Positions 17,495-26,540 of a DNA stretch of 64,000 nucleotides are shown in pieces (position 1 is the first letter of the stretch; every line of letters begins with the position of its first letter). The stretch spans positions 1-64,000 of the forward strand of contig NZ_FOGL01000005.1 in the NCBI RefSeq assembly GCF_900111195.1, given 5' to 3'. The position numbers were made by a program, and so were the translations under genes. The stretch is from Gracilibacillus ureilyticus. GTDB lineage: Bacteria > Bacillota > Bacilli > Bacillales > Amphibacillaceae. A model generated the notes under the pieces. That model saw nothing but the letters and a program-made list of their open reading frames with translations. It did no database searches and was not told where the DNA came from.

Positions 17495-18300
17495 AAAAAT
17501 GGACGTATCTCCCTGTTATCCTGTTAGTCCTTCTTTATGTTATCTCAATGCTGATAGATCCGGATAAAATAAGTATCCAATTAGAGGAAAGAAATTTACC
17601 GCCCGGTTTTAGCCATTTATTTGGCACGGATTGGTTGGGACGGGATATGTTTCTTCGAACAATGAAGGGAATAGAGTTAAGTATTACAGTAGGCTTACTG
17701 ACAGCTGTATTATCTACTATTGTCAGCTTTTTAGCGGCAATGCTTGCATCAATGCACAAATGGCTGGATCGGCTAATAAGCTGGCTTACCGATTTGTTTC
17801 TTAGTCTTCCTCATCTGGTCACACTCATACTGATATCATTCACATTAGGCGGAGGATTTAAAGGAGTAGTGATCGGGTTAGTGTTAACCCATTGGCCAAG
17901 CTTAACAAGAGTATTACGTGCAGAAATCCTTCAATTAAAAGAAACTAAATATGTAAAAATATCAGAAAAACTGGGTAAAGGATTCTGGTGGCAAGCACGT
18001 CATCATTATTTGCCGCATTTACTTCCACAAATGCTGGTTGGTTTTACTCTAATTTTTCCACATGCGATTTTACATGAAGCATCTATCACTTTTTTAGGAT
18101 TTGGACTTTCGCCAGAACAACCGGCAATCGGGATTATTCTGTCAGAAGCAATGCAGTATCTGTCAACAGGCTTTTGGTGGCTTGCTTTCTTCCCTGGTTT
18201 AATTCTTTTAATTATCATTTTATTATTTCAAATTTGTGCAAAAGCATGGAAAAGTTATTTAGAAAAGGATTTTTCGCATGAAAACATTGTTAGAGATTAA
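17491..18300 (+). CDS. ABC transporter permease, NikC/DppC type
   Basis: Second permease of the nickel transporter, 269 aa from the ATG that overlaps the previous stop. Five to six membrane helices; HLFGTDWLGRDMF near residue 45 and the EAA loop (YVKISEKLGKGFWWQARHHYLPH region, about 150-172) are diagnostic of DppC/NikC. ITFLGFGLSPEQPAIGIILSEA marks the C-terminal part. A longer reading from 17401 would lie inside the upstream gene and is rejected because the GGAAAGGGGAA site fits the ATG at 17491. Confidence 0.88.
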   Translation: MKKWTYLPVILLVLLYVISMLIDPDKISIQLEERNLPPGFSHLFGTDWLGRDMFLRTMKGIELSITVGLLTAVLSTIVSFLAAMLASMHKWLDRLISWLTDLFLSLPHLVTLILISFTLGGGFKGVVIGLVLTHWPSLTRVLRAEILQLKETKYVKISEKLGKGFWWQARHHYLPHLLPQMLVGFTLIFPHAILHEASITFLGFGLSPEQPAIGIILSEAMQYLSTGFWWLAFFPGLILLIIILLFQICAKAWKSYLEKDFSHENIVRD

Positions 18301-19033
18301 CGGTTTACGAATTTTTCATAAAAACAGCCAAAAGGTAATATTGCGCAACATCACTTTAAATGTTAATAAAGGGGAAATTATTGCTCTTGTCGGTGCTAGC
18401 GGATCAGGGAAAAGCTTACTTGCAGAGGCCCTGTTTCATGTGTTGCCTGAGAATATAGGATACAGCGGCAGGATGAAAGTAGAAAATAAAGAGATCTCTC
18501 CAAAATTGAATGGTAAAGAAATAGTGTTAATTCCTCAATCAGTAGAGGCACTGGATCCTCTAATGAAGATAGGTAAGCAATTACAAATATTCTCGCAAGA
18601 GACAAATAGAATAAATAAAGTCCTTGAACAGTTGCAACTACCGTCCAGCATTTTCAACCGGTATCCGTTCCAGTTATCTGGTGGACAAGCCAGGCGTGTA
18701 CTGGTGGCATCAGCACTGATAAGCAGTGCAAGCCTTATTGTTGCAGATGAACCGACTCCAGGGTTAGATGAACAAGCAAGGTCTGAAATGTTACACTTGC
18801 TGAAATCAGTACGATCAGCAGAAAGAGGAATGTTAATGATTACGCATGATTTCCACGCGGCGATGGAAGCAGCAGATAAAATCGCAGTCCTGCACGATGG
18901 AGAAATAATTGAATTAGCTGTAAAGACTGCTTTTGATAAAGAAGGGTCCCGACTGAGACACCCGTATACAAAAGCGCTTTGGGATGCACTACCGGAAAAT
19001 AAATTTTCGTTGCCAGGTGATCCAGTATGTTAA
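18278..19033 (+). CDS. ABC transporter ATP-binding protein, NikD type
   Basis: A nucleotide-binding subunit of 251 aa. Walker A GASGSGKS (about 37-44), Q-loop VLIPQSVEALDPL, signature LSGGQARR (about 132), Walker B LIVADEPTPGLD and the H-loop ITHD are all intact. The ALDPL after the Q-loop glutamine is typical of the Opp/Dpp/Nik group. It overlaps the permease gene by 23 bases. It is shorter than Opp-type ATPases because the C-terminal cluster-binding extension is missing, as in NikD. Confidence 0.87.
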   Translation: MKTLLEINGLRIFHKNSQKVILRNITLNVNKGEIIALVGASGSGKSLLAEALFHVLPENIGYSGRMKVENKEISPKLNGKEIVLIPQSVEALDPLMKIGKQLQIFSQETNRINKVLEQLQLPSSIFNRYPFQLSGGQARRVLVASALISSASLIVADEPTPGLDEQARSEMLHLLKSVRSAERGMLMITHDFHAAMEAADKIAVLHDGEIIELAVKTAFDKEGSRLRHPYTKALWDALPENKFSLPGDPVC

Positions 19034-19629
19034 CAGCTAAAAATATAAGTTACTATGTTGACAAGTCCACACCCTTATTCAGGAATCTGGAGTTTTCTAT
19101 TAATAAAGGTGAAATCATTGGATTAATGGGCAGAAGCGGAGCAGGAAAAACTACTTTTGCAAAAATACTAGCCGGGTATGATGTTCCTGACGAAGGGGAA
19201 GTTTCTATCAAACAAAAGAAAGGTGAGCCCCATCCGGTTCAGCTAATATGGCAGCACCCTGAGCAGGCGGTAAATCCGAAATGGCGTATTGAGAAGGTGT
19301 TACGTGAAGCAGGAGAGCCTGACAGTGAAATTGTGGAGTTATTTGGTATAGAAAAAGAATGGCTAAAGCGATTTCCTCTCCAACTGTCAGGGGGTGAGTT
19401 ACAAAGAGTATGCATTGCACGTTGTTTACTGACAAATCCAAACTATATTATAGCAGATGAAATGACCACAATGCTTGATCCAATCTCTCAGGCAGCCATA
19501 TGGAAAGCATTCATAAAAATAGCAAAACAACGGAAAATTGGCCTTTTAGTTATCAGTCACGATCGCCACCTGCTTGAAAGGTTATGTGGAAAAATCCTTA
19601 CTTTTGATCAAATATCTCAATTGAAGTGA
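19027..19629 (+). CDS. ABC transporter ATP-binding protein, NikE type (short)
   Basis: The partner ATPase, 200 aa. Walker A GRSGAGKTT (about 35-43), signature LSGGELQRV (about 121), Walker B IIADEMTTMLD and ISHD are present; the usual proline-glutamate of DEPT is DEMT. It is shorter than E. coli NikE (about 268 aa), ending right after the H-loop domain, but no motif is lost. The start overlaps nikD by seven bases. It ends the operon, without an obvious terminator, 58 bp before ydbS. Confidence 0.85.
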   Translation: MLTAKNISYYVDKSTPLFRNLEFSINKGEIIGLMGRSGAGKTTFAKILAGYDVPDEGEVSIKQKKGEPHPVQLIWQHPEQAVNPKWRIEKVLREAGEPDSEIVELFGIEKEWLKRFPLQLSGGELQRVCIARCLLTNPNYIIADEMTTMLDPISQAAIWKAFIKIAKQRKIGLLVISHDRHLLERLCGKILTFDQISQLK

Positions 19630-19687
19630 AACATTTTCATCCGCAAATACGTACAAAGAGGAGAATGTCAAAAGGGAGGATTATTTT

Positions 19688-20170
19688 ATGCGCGAACAAC
19701 CATCTGAGAGAATTGCAAAAGATGCAGTAAAAGCATGGCAGTTAACAGCACACTTATATGCAATCATACCGTTGATTTTAGGGATCGCCGGCCTTATTGT
19801 ATCCAATTATTTTGATTTCATTAATCACTGGATTGGAATAGGGTTGCTGATTTTTTCGGTAGTTGAATGGAGCATTACAGCATTGATTATACCTAAGATA
19901 CGCTGGAAACGCTGGCGTTATCAAATATATGACCAGGAAATTTATATTCAGCACGGGATAATTATTGTCACGCGAACCGTTGTCCCAATGATCCGTGTGC
20001 AACATGTGGACACAGAACAGGGACCAATACTGAAAAAATATGGTCTCTCCACATTGCAAATATCTACTGCGGCAACCAAGCATGAAATTCCAGCCTTGAT
20101 GGAAGAGGAAGCAGCAGATTTACGTGACCAAATTTCTAAGTTAGCGAGGGTGGAGCAAGATGATGTCTGA
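19688..20170 (+). CDS. ydbS: PH-domain (bPH2) membrane protein, YdbS type
   Basis: A 160-aa protein with two membrane helices (about 24-45 and 49-68) and a bacterial PH domain 2 behind them (RWRYQIYDQEIYIQHG near 77-92; TVVPMIRVQHVDTEQGP near 99-115). The order, size and partner gene match B. subtilis ydbS-ydbT, membrane proteins of unclear molecular function; the pair has been linked to resistance to some bacteriocins. An AAAGGGAGGA site precedes the ATG. The end overlaps ydbT. Confidence 0.85.
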   Translation: MREQPSERIAKDAVKAWQLTAHLYAIIPLILGIAGLIVSNYFDFINHWIGIGLLIFSVVEWSITALIIPKIRWKRWRYQIYDQEIYIQHGIIIVTRTVVPMIRVQHVDTEQGPILKKYGLSTLQISTAATKHEIPALMEEEAADLRDQISKLARVEQDDV

Positions 20171-21611
20171 GCCAAAACGTTTGCACCCTATTGCGATGAT
20201 TTTATCTGCTTTTAAAACAATTCGACAATCTATTTTCAGTTTATTACCAATAATTATTCTGGCAGTTGGTAATAGTGCCTGGTTCTATATTATGATGGGT
20301 GCGGTAGTATTTATTGTTTTAATCATTCTGATAAGTGTTTTAACGTGGTTAAGATTTACGTACCAATTAGAGGATGACCAGATTAGAATTGAACAAGGTA
20401 TTTTTATTAGGAAGAAACGGACGATTTCCAAACATCGAATTCAATCGATTGACCTGTCACAAAACATTCTGCACAGACTTCTGGGACTGACAAAGGTTCA
20501 GATTGAAACTGCTGGCAGTGATCATAAGATTGATGCCTCACTTCATGCGGTAACGATGGAAGAGGGGAAGCTGGTTCATGACCAGTTAAAATATAAGAGA
20601 CAATTTGTAACTGAAGAGGATATTACAGATGACCAGGAGCAGGAGCAGACAAATGAGCTTAAATATCCTTCAGAGACCATTTCGCCTAAAGCCCTTTTGC
20701 TAGCGGGTTCGACTTCAGGAAGCTTTGGGATCATATTAGGGCTGTTTGGTCTGGCTTTCTCGGAAGTAGAAACATTTATACCCGATCAACTATATAATCA
20801 GGCATCAAGCTGGCTTTTTTCCCAGGCATTACAAGTGCTGATTGTATTATCTATAATAACGTTAATTATTCTCTGGGCAATGGGTATAGTGCTAACAGTA
20901 ATTCAACACTGGAATTTTACCATCACCAGATATGAAAAAGAATTATTCATTACAAGAGGATTGCTGGAGAAGAAGCAATCTACTATACCACTAAAAAGAA
21001 TTCAGGCAGTTGGAATAAAAGAGTCAATTATTCGACAGCCGCTAGGTCTGGCAACATTATATGTAGAAATTGCCAGCGGAGAGGTTGGTCAAAGTACAGA
21101 GACTCATACATTACTTTATCCGTTAATTAGAAAACAAAAGGTAGAAGAGTTTCTAAACAAACTGCTTCCAGAGTATGAATACAAGCAAATAAACTGGACA
21201 AATTTGCCAAAGAGAGCTTTACCCTACTATTTATTCAGAATGATGATTTTTCCTTTCCTTGCTCTCATTCCTGTGGCAATATACTTCAGTCAATGGATAC
21301 TAGCTCCATTAATTGTTACTGTTCTGGCTGGTTTATTAGGGTATTTTCAGTATAAAACGATTGGTTACAAGATTGAAGGGGAAAATCTCTTTATTCAAAA
21401 TCGATTATTAAGCCGTGATACTGTCTTAGTTAAACATAGAAGATTACAATCTTTTCAGAAAAAGCAGCATATTCTTCATCGGAAACAACAGCTTGCCACA
21501 TTGGATACGGCAATATTGAACAAATTCGTAGGCCGGCACCTAATTGTGAGAGAGTTGGAACTGGATGATGTTGACAGAATTGCAGACTGGTATTCATACA
21601 GGGATAAATAA
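20160..21611 (+). CDS. ydbT: PH-domain (bPH2) membrane protein, YdbT type
   Basis: A 483-aa partner of YdbS with three pairs of membrane helices (about 22-58, 175-250, 355-400), each followed by a bPH2 domain: TYQLEDDQIRIEQGIFIRKKRTI, FTITRYEKELFITRGLLEKKQST and YKIEGENLFIQNRLLSRDTVLV regions mark the three. Each contains the typical K-R-I-Q-S/A strand (KHRIQSIDLSQN, PLKRIQAVG, KHRRLQSF). Two ATG codons in tandem (20160 and 20163) can serve as start. Same operon as ydbS, with an 11-base overlap. Confidence 0.85.
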   Translation: MMSEPKRLHPIAMILSAFKTIRQSIFSLLPIIILAVGNSAWFYIMMGAVVFIVLIILISVLTWLRFTYQLEDDQIRIEQGIFIRKKRTISKHRIQSIDLSQNILHRLLGLTKVQIETAGSDHKIDASLHAVTMEEGKLVHDQLKYKRQFVTEEDITDDQEQEQTNELKYPSETISPKALLLAGSTSGSFGIILGLFGLAFSEVETFIPDQLYNQASSWLFSQALQVLIVLSIITLIILWAMGIVLTVIQHWNFTITRYEKELFITRGLLEKKQSTIPLKRIQAVGIKESIIRQPLGLATLYVEIASGEVGQSTETHTLLYPLIRKQKVEEFLNKLLPEYEYKQINWTNLPKRALPYYLFRMMIFPFLALIPVAIYFSQWILAPLIVTVLAGLLGYFQYKTIGYKIEGENLFIQNRLLSRDTVLVKHRRLQSFQKKQHILHRKQQLATLDTAILNKFVGRHLIVRELELDDVDRIADWYSYRDK

Positions 21612-21616
21612 TGAAG

Positions 21617-21646
21617 AACGCTCATTTTAAAGGTGGGCGTTTTTTT
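21617..21646 (+). terminator. Terminator after ydbT
   Basis: AACGCTCA pairs with TGGGCGTT (one G-U) and runs into seven T. Confidence 0.85.
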
Positions 21647-21771
21647 GTGTAAAAAGATTGACGAATTTTTAGATGAAGAGTAAGATGTTTCGTAAGTGAA
21701 ACTTTTTGCTGAAGTTGCATATATTACTTTAGCTAGTTATTTCACTTTGCAGGGAGAGGTGTATCTGGTAT

Positions 21772-22587
21772 ATGACAGAAATAGACAGTATCGTATTAGC
21801 ATTCAGCTTAACGTTAATGGCAGGGCTTGCAACAGGTGTTGGGAGTTTACTAGCTTTTTTTACATCCACTACGAATACTAAATTTTTATCATGGGCATTA
21901 GGGTTTTCTGCTGGTGTGATGATCTATGTATCCATGGTGGAGATATTTATTAAAGCACAGGATGCCTTAATAGATGCAACAGGTGATGTACTTGGTCAAT
22001 GGTTAACGGTTATCGGTTTTTTTGCTGGTATGTTATTAATTGCCCTTATTGATAAATTTATTCCTTCTCAAGGTAATCCTCATAATATAAAAAAGGTGGA
22101 GGATATGAATAATAAAAAGTCGGCGAATGGAGATGCAGCATTGCTTAAGATGGGGACATTTACCGCTTTGGCTATTGCTATTCATAATTTTCCGGAGGGT
22201 ATAGCAACATTTACTGCCGCACTTCAGGATCCGGCGCTGGGACTCGCGATTGCAGTAGCTATTGCGATTCATAATATACCTGAAGGGATTGCAGTTTCTG
22301 TTCCCATTTATTACTCAACAGGTGATAAGAAAAAGGCATTTAAACTTTCCTTTTTATCAGGTTTAGCTGAGCCTGTCGGTGCGTTAATTGCTTTTCTATT
22401 CTTAATGCCATTTTTAACTGATATGATGTTTGGTATTATTTTTGCGGCTGTTGCAGGAATAATGGTGTTTATTTCACTCGATGAGCTTTTGCCAGCAGCG
22501 AAAAAGTATGACGAGGCGCATACTTCCATTTATGGACTAATAACAGGGATGGCAGTAATGGCACTTAGTTTATTATTATTTATATAA
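21772..22587 (+). CDS. zupT: ZIP-family zinc/metal transporter ZupT
   Basis: A membrane metal importer of 271 aa with eight predicted helices. The two metal-site helices carry HNFPEGIATF (near 138-147) and HNIPEGIAVS (near 167-176), the classic ZupT motifs, and a third helix carries SGLAEPVGA. The variable loop between helices 3 and 4 (PHNIKKVEDMNNKKS) is short and has one histidine. Substrates in this family are Zn2+ and other divalent metals. It is monocistronic, with a GGGAGAGGTG region upstream at longer spacing. Confidence 0.9.
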   Translation: MTEIDSIVLAFSLTLMAGLATGVGSLLAFFTSTTNTKFLSWALGFSAGVMIYVSMVEIFIKAQDALIDATGDVLGQWLTVIGFFAGMLLIALIDKFIPSQGNPHNIKKVEDMNNKKSANGDAALLKMGTFTALAIAIHNFPEGIATFTAALQDPALGLAIAVAIAIHNIPEGIAVSVPIYYSTGDKKKAFKLSFLSGLAEPVGALIAFLFLMPFLTDMMFGIIFAAVAGIMVFISLDELLPAAKKYDEAHTSIYGLITGMAVMALSLLLFI

Positions 22588-22596
22588 ATTCACATA

Positions 22597-22626
22597 AAAA
22601 AAGCGGGCAAATTTCGCCGCTTTTTT
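22597..22626. terminator. Bidirectional terminator of zupT and the convergent small membrane gene
   Basis: AAAAAAGCGG pairs with CCGCTTTTTT around a 10-base loop. It overlaps the stop codon of the minus-strand gene at 22625. Confidence 0.88.
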
Positions 22627-22759
22627 ATCTTTTTATCATTTTGTAAATAAAGACGATTAGAGCTATCACCAATAGAATGTGAATAATTCCACCAGCAAAA
22701 TCTAATAAGAACCCAATAATCCAAATTAATAGTAAAATACCGATAATTGTCCAAATCAT
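22625..22759 (-). CDS. Small hydrophobic membrane protein (Lmo0937 family)
   Basis: A 44-residue protein, MIWTIIGILLLIWIIGFLLD at its start, almost entirely hydrophobic with two membrane helices split by a GG turn near 22-25 and a basic end KMIKR. Short proteins of this kind are the Lmo0937 family of Firmicutes, of unknown role. GGGAG precedes the ATG at a good distance and the gene ends in a terminator stem. A longer overlapping reading on the same strand (22590-22778) is in another frame and looks unlike a protein. Confidence 0.82.
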   Translation of the reverse strand: MIWTIIGILLLIWIIGFLLDFAGGIIHILLVIALIVFIYKMIKR

Positions 22760-22836
22760 ATATTTCGCTCCCATTCATAAGTATTTGTTTGTATGATACC
22801 CGTAATGAATATTACTAAACTTTTTTGAAAAATTAC

Positions 22837-22865
22837 TTGCATTAATGATTTGTCATTGTTATAAT
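22837..22865 (+). promoter_or_regulatory. Sigma-A promoter upstream of tRNA-Gly
   Basis: -35 TTGCAT (22837-22842), 17-bp spacer, -10 TATAAT (22860-22865), about 75 bp before the tRNA. Confidence 0.6.
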
Positions 22866-22940
22866 TTAAAACGTGGTTTTGTTAAGGAATTGTAAAACAT
22901 TGCTGAATATTTAGTAAAGTTGTAGTTTTATAAAATAAAT

Positions 22941-23014
22941 GCGGGTGTAGTTTAGTGGTAAAACCTCAGCCTTCCAAGCTGATGTCGAGGGTTCGATTCC
23001 CTTCACCCGCTCCA
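22941..23014 (+). tRNA. tRNA-Gly (anticodon TCC), CCA encoded
   Basis: A complete cloverleaf: acceptor arms GCGGGTG and CACCCGC, D-arm with TTAGTGGTAA, anticodon arm CAGCC-TTCCAAG-CTGAT region with TCC, T-arm GAGGGTTCGATTCCCTT, then discriminator T and CCA. Anticodon TCC reads GGA and GGG glycine codons. It is a single tRNA gene. Confidence 0.97.
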
Positions 23015-23130
23015 TACATAGGTGTGAACGTAGTGTTTCGTTTTTAATGAAGCATTACGTTTTTTATTTGCCTCTAATGCTTTAGTAAATGTATTCTATA
23101 AGAAGATATTTATAATGAGGAGTTTTAATT

Positions 23131-24831
23131 GTGAATACGTTACAAAATCACCTAAAGAGAATTGATGGGAAAGGCTATAAAGCATACAAGTCTATTCAGG
23201 GAAATTATAAGTTCTCGAAGTATCAATTGTATATAGATTATGTACAGGGGGATCCTTTTGCCTCTCCGTCCCGAATACGGATTGTTATACCTGAAGCTGT
23301 TCGGCCGATTCGGAAGGAATGGAGAGAAAATAAACATAGAAAAATCTATGTAGCTGATCGTATTGCCAGATCTGTAGCAGTGGCGATTCAAAAACAATCT
23401 TCTCAGGCAAAAGGATCTGGTAAGAGCGGATTAATTTATATTGATAGACCTGGACAGGAAATTCTGGAAAGAACTGCTGTAATGATTGGCAGTAATGAAA
23501 TAACTATTTGCTTTTCTATCGGATTACCCGCTAATGGCCGCAGAATAAATGGTCAAGAGGCCGAAAGAGTATTTTTTAAGCATTTACCGTCCATTTTAAG
23601 TGTTTCGATTTTTAGTTTATCTGAGGAAGAATTAACCGAAAGTGCTCATTTAGCTGACCAGCATAAAGAAATACGTAAACAGATGAAAAGGAATGGATGG
23701 ATTGCATTTATTGCAGATGGTTCTATATTACCTAGACAGAGCGGAATAAGTAACAAGCCATTAAATAGTGCTGTCCCTTTTAAAAGCCCTGAAGAAAATA
23801 GGGTGGAAATGGCCATTCCTCACAGAAATAAACCATTAACAGGGATGGCAGTGAAGCAAGGTATTAATTTGATTGTTGGCGGGGGCTATCATGGAAAGAG
23901 TACGTTGTTACAAGCTATTGAAAGAGGCGTTTATCACCATATCAGGGGTGATGGCAGGGAGTATGTCTTAACTGATGAAAATGCGGTTAAGATAAGAGCA
24001 GAGGATGGCAGACAAATTAATGCTGTAAATATATCCATGTTTATCAATAACCTACCTCACGGACAAGATACAAAAAAATTTACAACAGAGAATGCTAGCG
24101 GCAGCACCTCCCAAGCGGCAAATGTGGTGGAAGCTTTGGAAGCAGGGGCATCGGCATTGCTAATAGATGAAGATACAAGCGCAACCAATTTCATGATTCG
24201 GGATGCTCGTATGAATGCACTTATCAATCGATCTAAAGAACCTATTACTCCTTTTATTGATAAGATTAAACAATTGTACGTCGACAGGAACATATCTACC
24301 ATTCTGGTGATGGGCGGATCTGGGGACTATTTTGACGTTAGTAATGATGTAATAATGATGGATCAGTACCAACCATATAACGTGACAGCTGAAACGCAAT
24401 CTATTGTCAGGAATTATCCGCTAAATCGATCCTTTGAAACGGTTAATAATCCACTGTCATTGGCCCAAAGAGTGTTCCTGCGAGACAGTTTAGCAGTTTA
24501 TAAAGGCAAGAAAAAGAAAGTACAGGCACGTGGATTGTCACAAATTATCATGGGTAAAACTACTGTAGATTTAAGCTATGTAGAACAATTAATAGATAAT
24601 TCACAAACTAATATGATTGCTGAGATTATCAGTTATCTGGAAAAAAAGAAGATCCTTGATAAGGAAAGGACTTTAGCGGAATTACTCGATTATCTGGAAT
24701 CCTTAATGGATGAGAAGGGAATACAGATATTTGGACCATTTCCAAATCAGCACCCAGGTGACTTAGCAAGACCGAGAAGATTTGAAATAGCAGCATGTCT
24801 TAATCGGATGAGGGGAGCGAGACTGAAATAA
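23131..24831 (+). CDS. ABC-class P-loop ATPase (PF09818 type), function unknown
   Basis: A soluble 566-aa ATPase of the 'predicted ABC-class ATPase' family. The N-terminal part (1-230) is the family's own domain. Walker A is GGGYHGKSTLL (250-260), a signature-like NASGSTSQ lies at 321-328, Walker B ALLIDEDTSATN at 342-353 and an H-loop-like VMGGSGDY near 395. There are no membrane segments and no transporter partner. The start is GTG after GAGGAG. It precedes queG by 18 bp and may be co-transcribed. Eukaryotic relatives have been linked to RNA binding, but no function is claimed here. Confidence 0.85.
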   Translation: MNTLQNHLKRIDGKGYKAYKSIQGNYKFSKYQLYIDYVQGDPFASPSRIRIVIPEAVRPIRKEWRENKHRKIYVADRIARSVAVAIQKQSSQAKGSGKSGLIYIDRPGQEILERTAVMIGSNEITICFSIGLPANGRRINGQEAERVFFKHLPSILSVSIFSLSEEELTESAHLADQHKEIRKQMKRNGWIAFIADGSILPRQSGISNKPLNSAVPFKSPEENRVEMAIPHRNKPLTGMAVKQGINLIVGGGYHGKSTLLQAIERGVYHHIRGDGREYVLTDENAVKIRAEDGRQINAVNISMFINNLPHGQDTKKFTTENASGSTSQAANVVEALEAGASALLIDEDTSATNFMIRDARMNALINRSKEPITPFIDKIKQLYVDRNISTILVMGGSGDYFDVSNDVIMMDQYQPYNVTAETQSIVRNYPLNRSFETVNNPLSLAQRVFLRDSLAVYKGKKKKVQARGLSQIIMGKTTVDLSYVEQLIDNSQTNMIAEIISYLEKKKILDKERTLAELLDYLESLMDEKGIQIFGPFPNQHPGDLARPRRFEIAACLNRMRGARLK

Positions 24832-24849
24832 TACTGGGAGGTGAGTGTA

Positions 24850-25980
24850 ATGGCTTATGAAAAGCTGAAAGAAGAGATAATCACATATAGTAAAGAGATT
24901 GGTATTGATAAAATAGGCTTTGCCAGTGCGGCACCTTTTTCCCAGTTTAAGGCAAGGCTGGAAGAACAACAGGAATTAGGATACGCGTCAGGGTTCGAAA
25001 AAGGAACGATTGAGGAAAGGACTGAACCATCTCTGCTGTTGTCAGGTGCTGAATCGATCATTGCTATTGCACTCGCATATCCTACCAGAATGAAGAACAG
25101 CCCGAAAAGTGTTAAAGGGGACAGAAGGGGAATGTTTTGCCGTGCATCATGGGGTACAGATTACCATATAGTACTGAATGAAAAATTGGAAAAGCTTTCC
25201 GAGTTTATTAAGGACAGGGTGGAAGGTTTCACATGCCGATCTATGGTGGATACAGGAGAATTATCTGACAGAGCTGTTGCCGAGCGAGCAGGGATAGGTT
25301 TTAGTGGTAAAAATACTTTAATGATTGCACCTGAATTAGGCTCCTATATCTATTTAGGAGAAATGATAACGAACATCCCATTCCCGCCTGATCAACCGTT
25401 AGATGATGGTTGTGGTGACTGTACAAAATGTTTAGATGCATGTCCGACAGGGGCGCTGGTAGAACCGGGGAGATTAAATGCCCAGCAATGTCTTGCTTTC
25501 TTAACACAGACAAAAGGATTTATGCCTGATGAACACAGGGATAAATTAGGTAATCTAATATATGGATTTGAAACGTGCCAAGTTGTCTGTCCATATAACA
25601 GAGGGATAGATTTACATTTTCATGAGGAATTCGAGCCGGATCCGGAATTGGTGAAACCAAGACTTGTTGATTTACTTAATATATCTAATCGTGAATTTAA
25701 AGAGAAATTTGGAAAAATGGCAGGTTCATGGCGTGGAAAGAAGCCAATACAACGAAATGCCATTCTTGCACTTGCGCATTATAAGGAAACAAGTGCAATG
25801 GAAGATTTAATTCGGTTAATGGAGGAAGATCCGCGGCCTGTTATACGGGGAACAGCAGCATGGGCAATAGGTAAGATTGGTGAAGAAGACGGCTTCAAAA
25901 AGATCGAAGCAGCAATGGCATTAGAAGAAAGCGATGAAGTAATCGAAGAGATGAAAAAAGGACTTGCTTTTCGAAAATAA
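24850..25980 (+). CDS. queG: Epoxyqueuosine reductase QueG
   Basis: Last step of queuosine synthesis in tRNA: cobalamin- and iron-sulfur-dependent reduction of epoxyqueuosine. At 376 aa it includes the cobalamin domain (RAVAERAGIGFSGKNT near 140), two [4Fe-4S] cysteine sets (CGDCTKCLDACPTGA near 190-205 and CQVVCPYNR near 240) and the C-terminal HEAT-like repeats (about 295-376: ALAHYKETSAMEDLI, PVIRGTAAWAIGKIG), as in the long form found in Bacillus. ATG 24850 is preceded by GGGAGGTG; the GTG at 24841 lies within that site. Confidence 0.95.
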   Translation: MAYEKLKEEIITYSKEIGIDKIGFASAAPFSQFKARLEEQQELGYASGFEKGTIEERTEPSLLLSGAESIIAIALAYPTRMKNSPKSVKGDRRGMFCRASWGTDYHIVLNEKLEKLSEFIKDRVEGFTCRSMVDTGELSDRAVAERAGIGFSGKNTLMIAPELGSYIYLGEMITNIPFPPDQPLDDGCGDCTKCLDACPTGALVEPGRLNAQQCLAFLTQTKGFMPDEHRDKLGNLIYGFETCQVVCPYNRGIDLHFHEEFEPDPELVKPRLVDLLNISNREFKEKFGKMAGSWRGKKPIQRNAILALAHYKETSAMEDLIRLMEEDPRPVIRGTAAWAIGKIGEEDGFKKIEAAMALEESDEVIEEMKKGLAFRK

Positions 25981-25991
25981 GGGGTGCAGAA

Positions 25992-26510
25992 ATGAACGAG
26001 CTTTTTTATACAGAAATGGATTCACCCATTGGGAAGTTAACTCTTGTGGGCAGTGAGGATACGATATTTTCTTTAAATTACGGGAGTTATACCGCAAATA
26101 AAGAGTATTTGTTAAAATGGTGCATTCAACATCAGTTTTCGCCTGTCATTCATTATGACCGGAATATATTAAAAGAAGTACAAATACAATTAACAGAATA
26201 CTTTCAAGGTTTAAGGAGCCAATTTTCTATTAAATATAAGCTGTTTGGCACAGAGTTTCAAAAAAAAGTGTGGAATGCGCTAACCCAGGTACCGTATGGA
26301 GAAACATATTCATATAAACAGATCGCTGAAACCATAGGTTCCCCTAAAGCAGTGAGAGCAGTGGGAGGTGCCAATAATAAAAATCCTCTATCCATCGTTA
26401 TTCCTTGTCACCGGGTGATCGGAATAGACGGAAAACTTGTAGGATACGGAGGCGGCTTAGAAAAGAAAACATATTTATTGGATCTGGAGAAAGGAAAGGG
26501 GCAGGTATAA
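25992..26510 (+). CDS. ogt: Methylated-DNA--protein-cysteine methyltransferase (Ogt type)
   Basis: Repairs O6-alkylguanine by moving the alkyl group to its own cysteine. At 172 aa it has the N-terminal ribonuclease-like domain and the C-terminal DNA-binding domain with PYGETYSYKQIA (101-112), VRAVGGANNKNP and the reactive Cys139 in IPCHRVIG. It is 11 bp behind queG with its own ribosome site (GGGGTG), likely one transcript. Confidence 0.93.
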   Translation: MNELFYTEMDSPIGKLTLVGSEDTIFSLNYGSYTANKEYLLKWCIQHQFSPVIHYDRNILKEVQIQLTEYFQGLRSQFSIKYKLFGTEFQKKVWNALTQVPYGETYSYKQIAETIGSPKAVRAVGGANNKNPLSIVIPCHRVIGIDGKLVGYGGGLEKKTYLLDLEKGKGQV

Positions 26511-26540
26511 ATTAAACCCTCCCCTTTTATGTTTAATTTA

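Noticed and set aside
22590-22778. 62-aa minus-strand frame
   Set aside because: It overlaps the 44-aa membrane protein in another frame, runs through the terminator and lacks a ribosome site.
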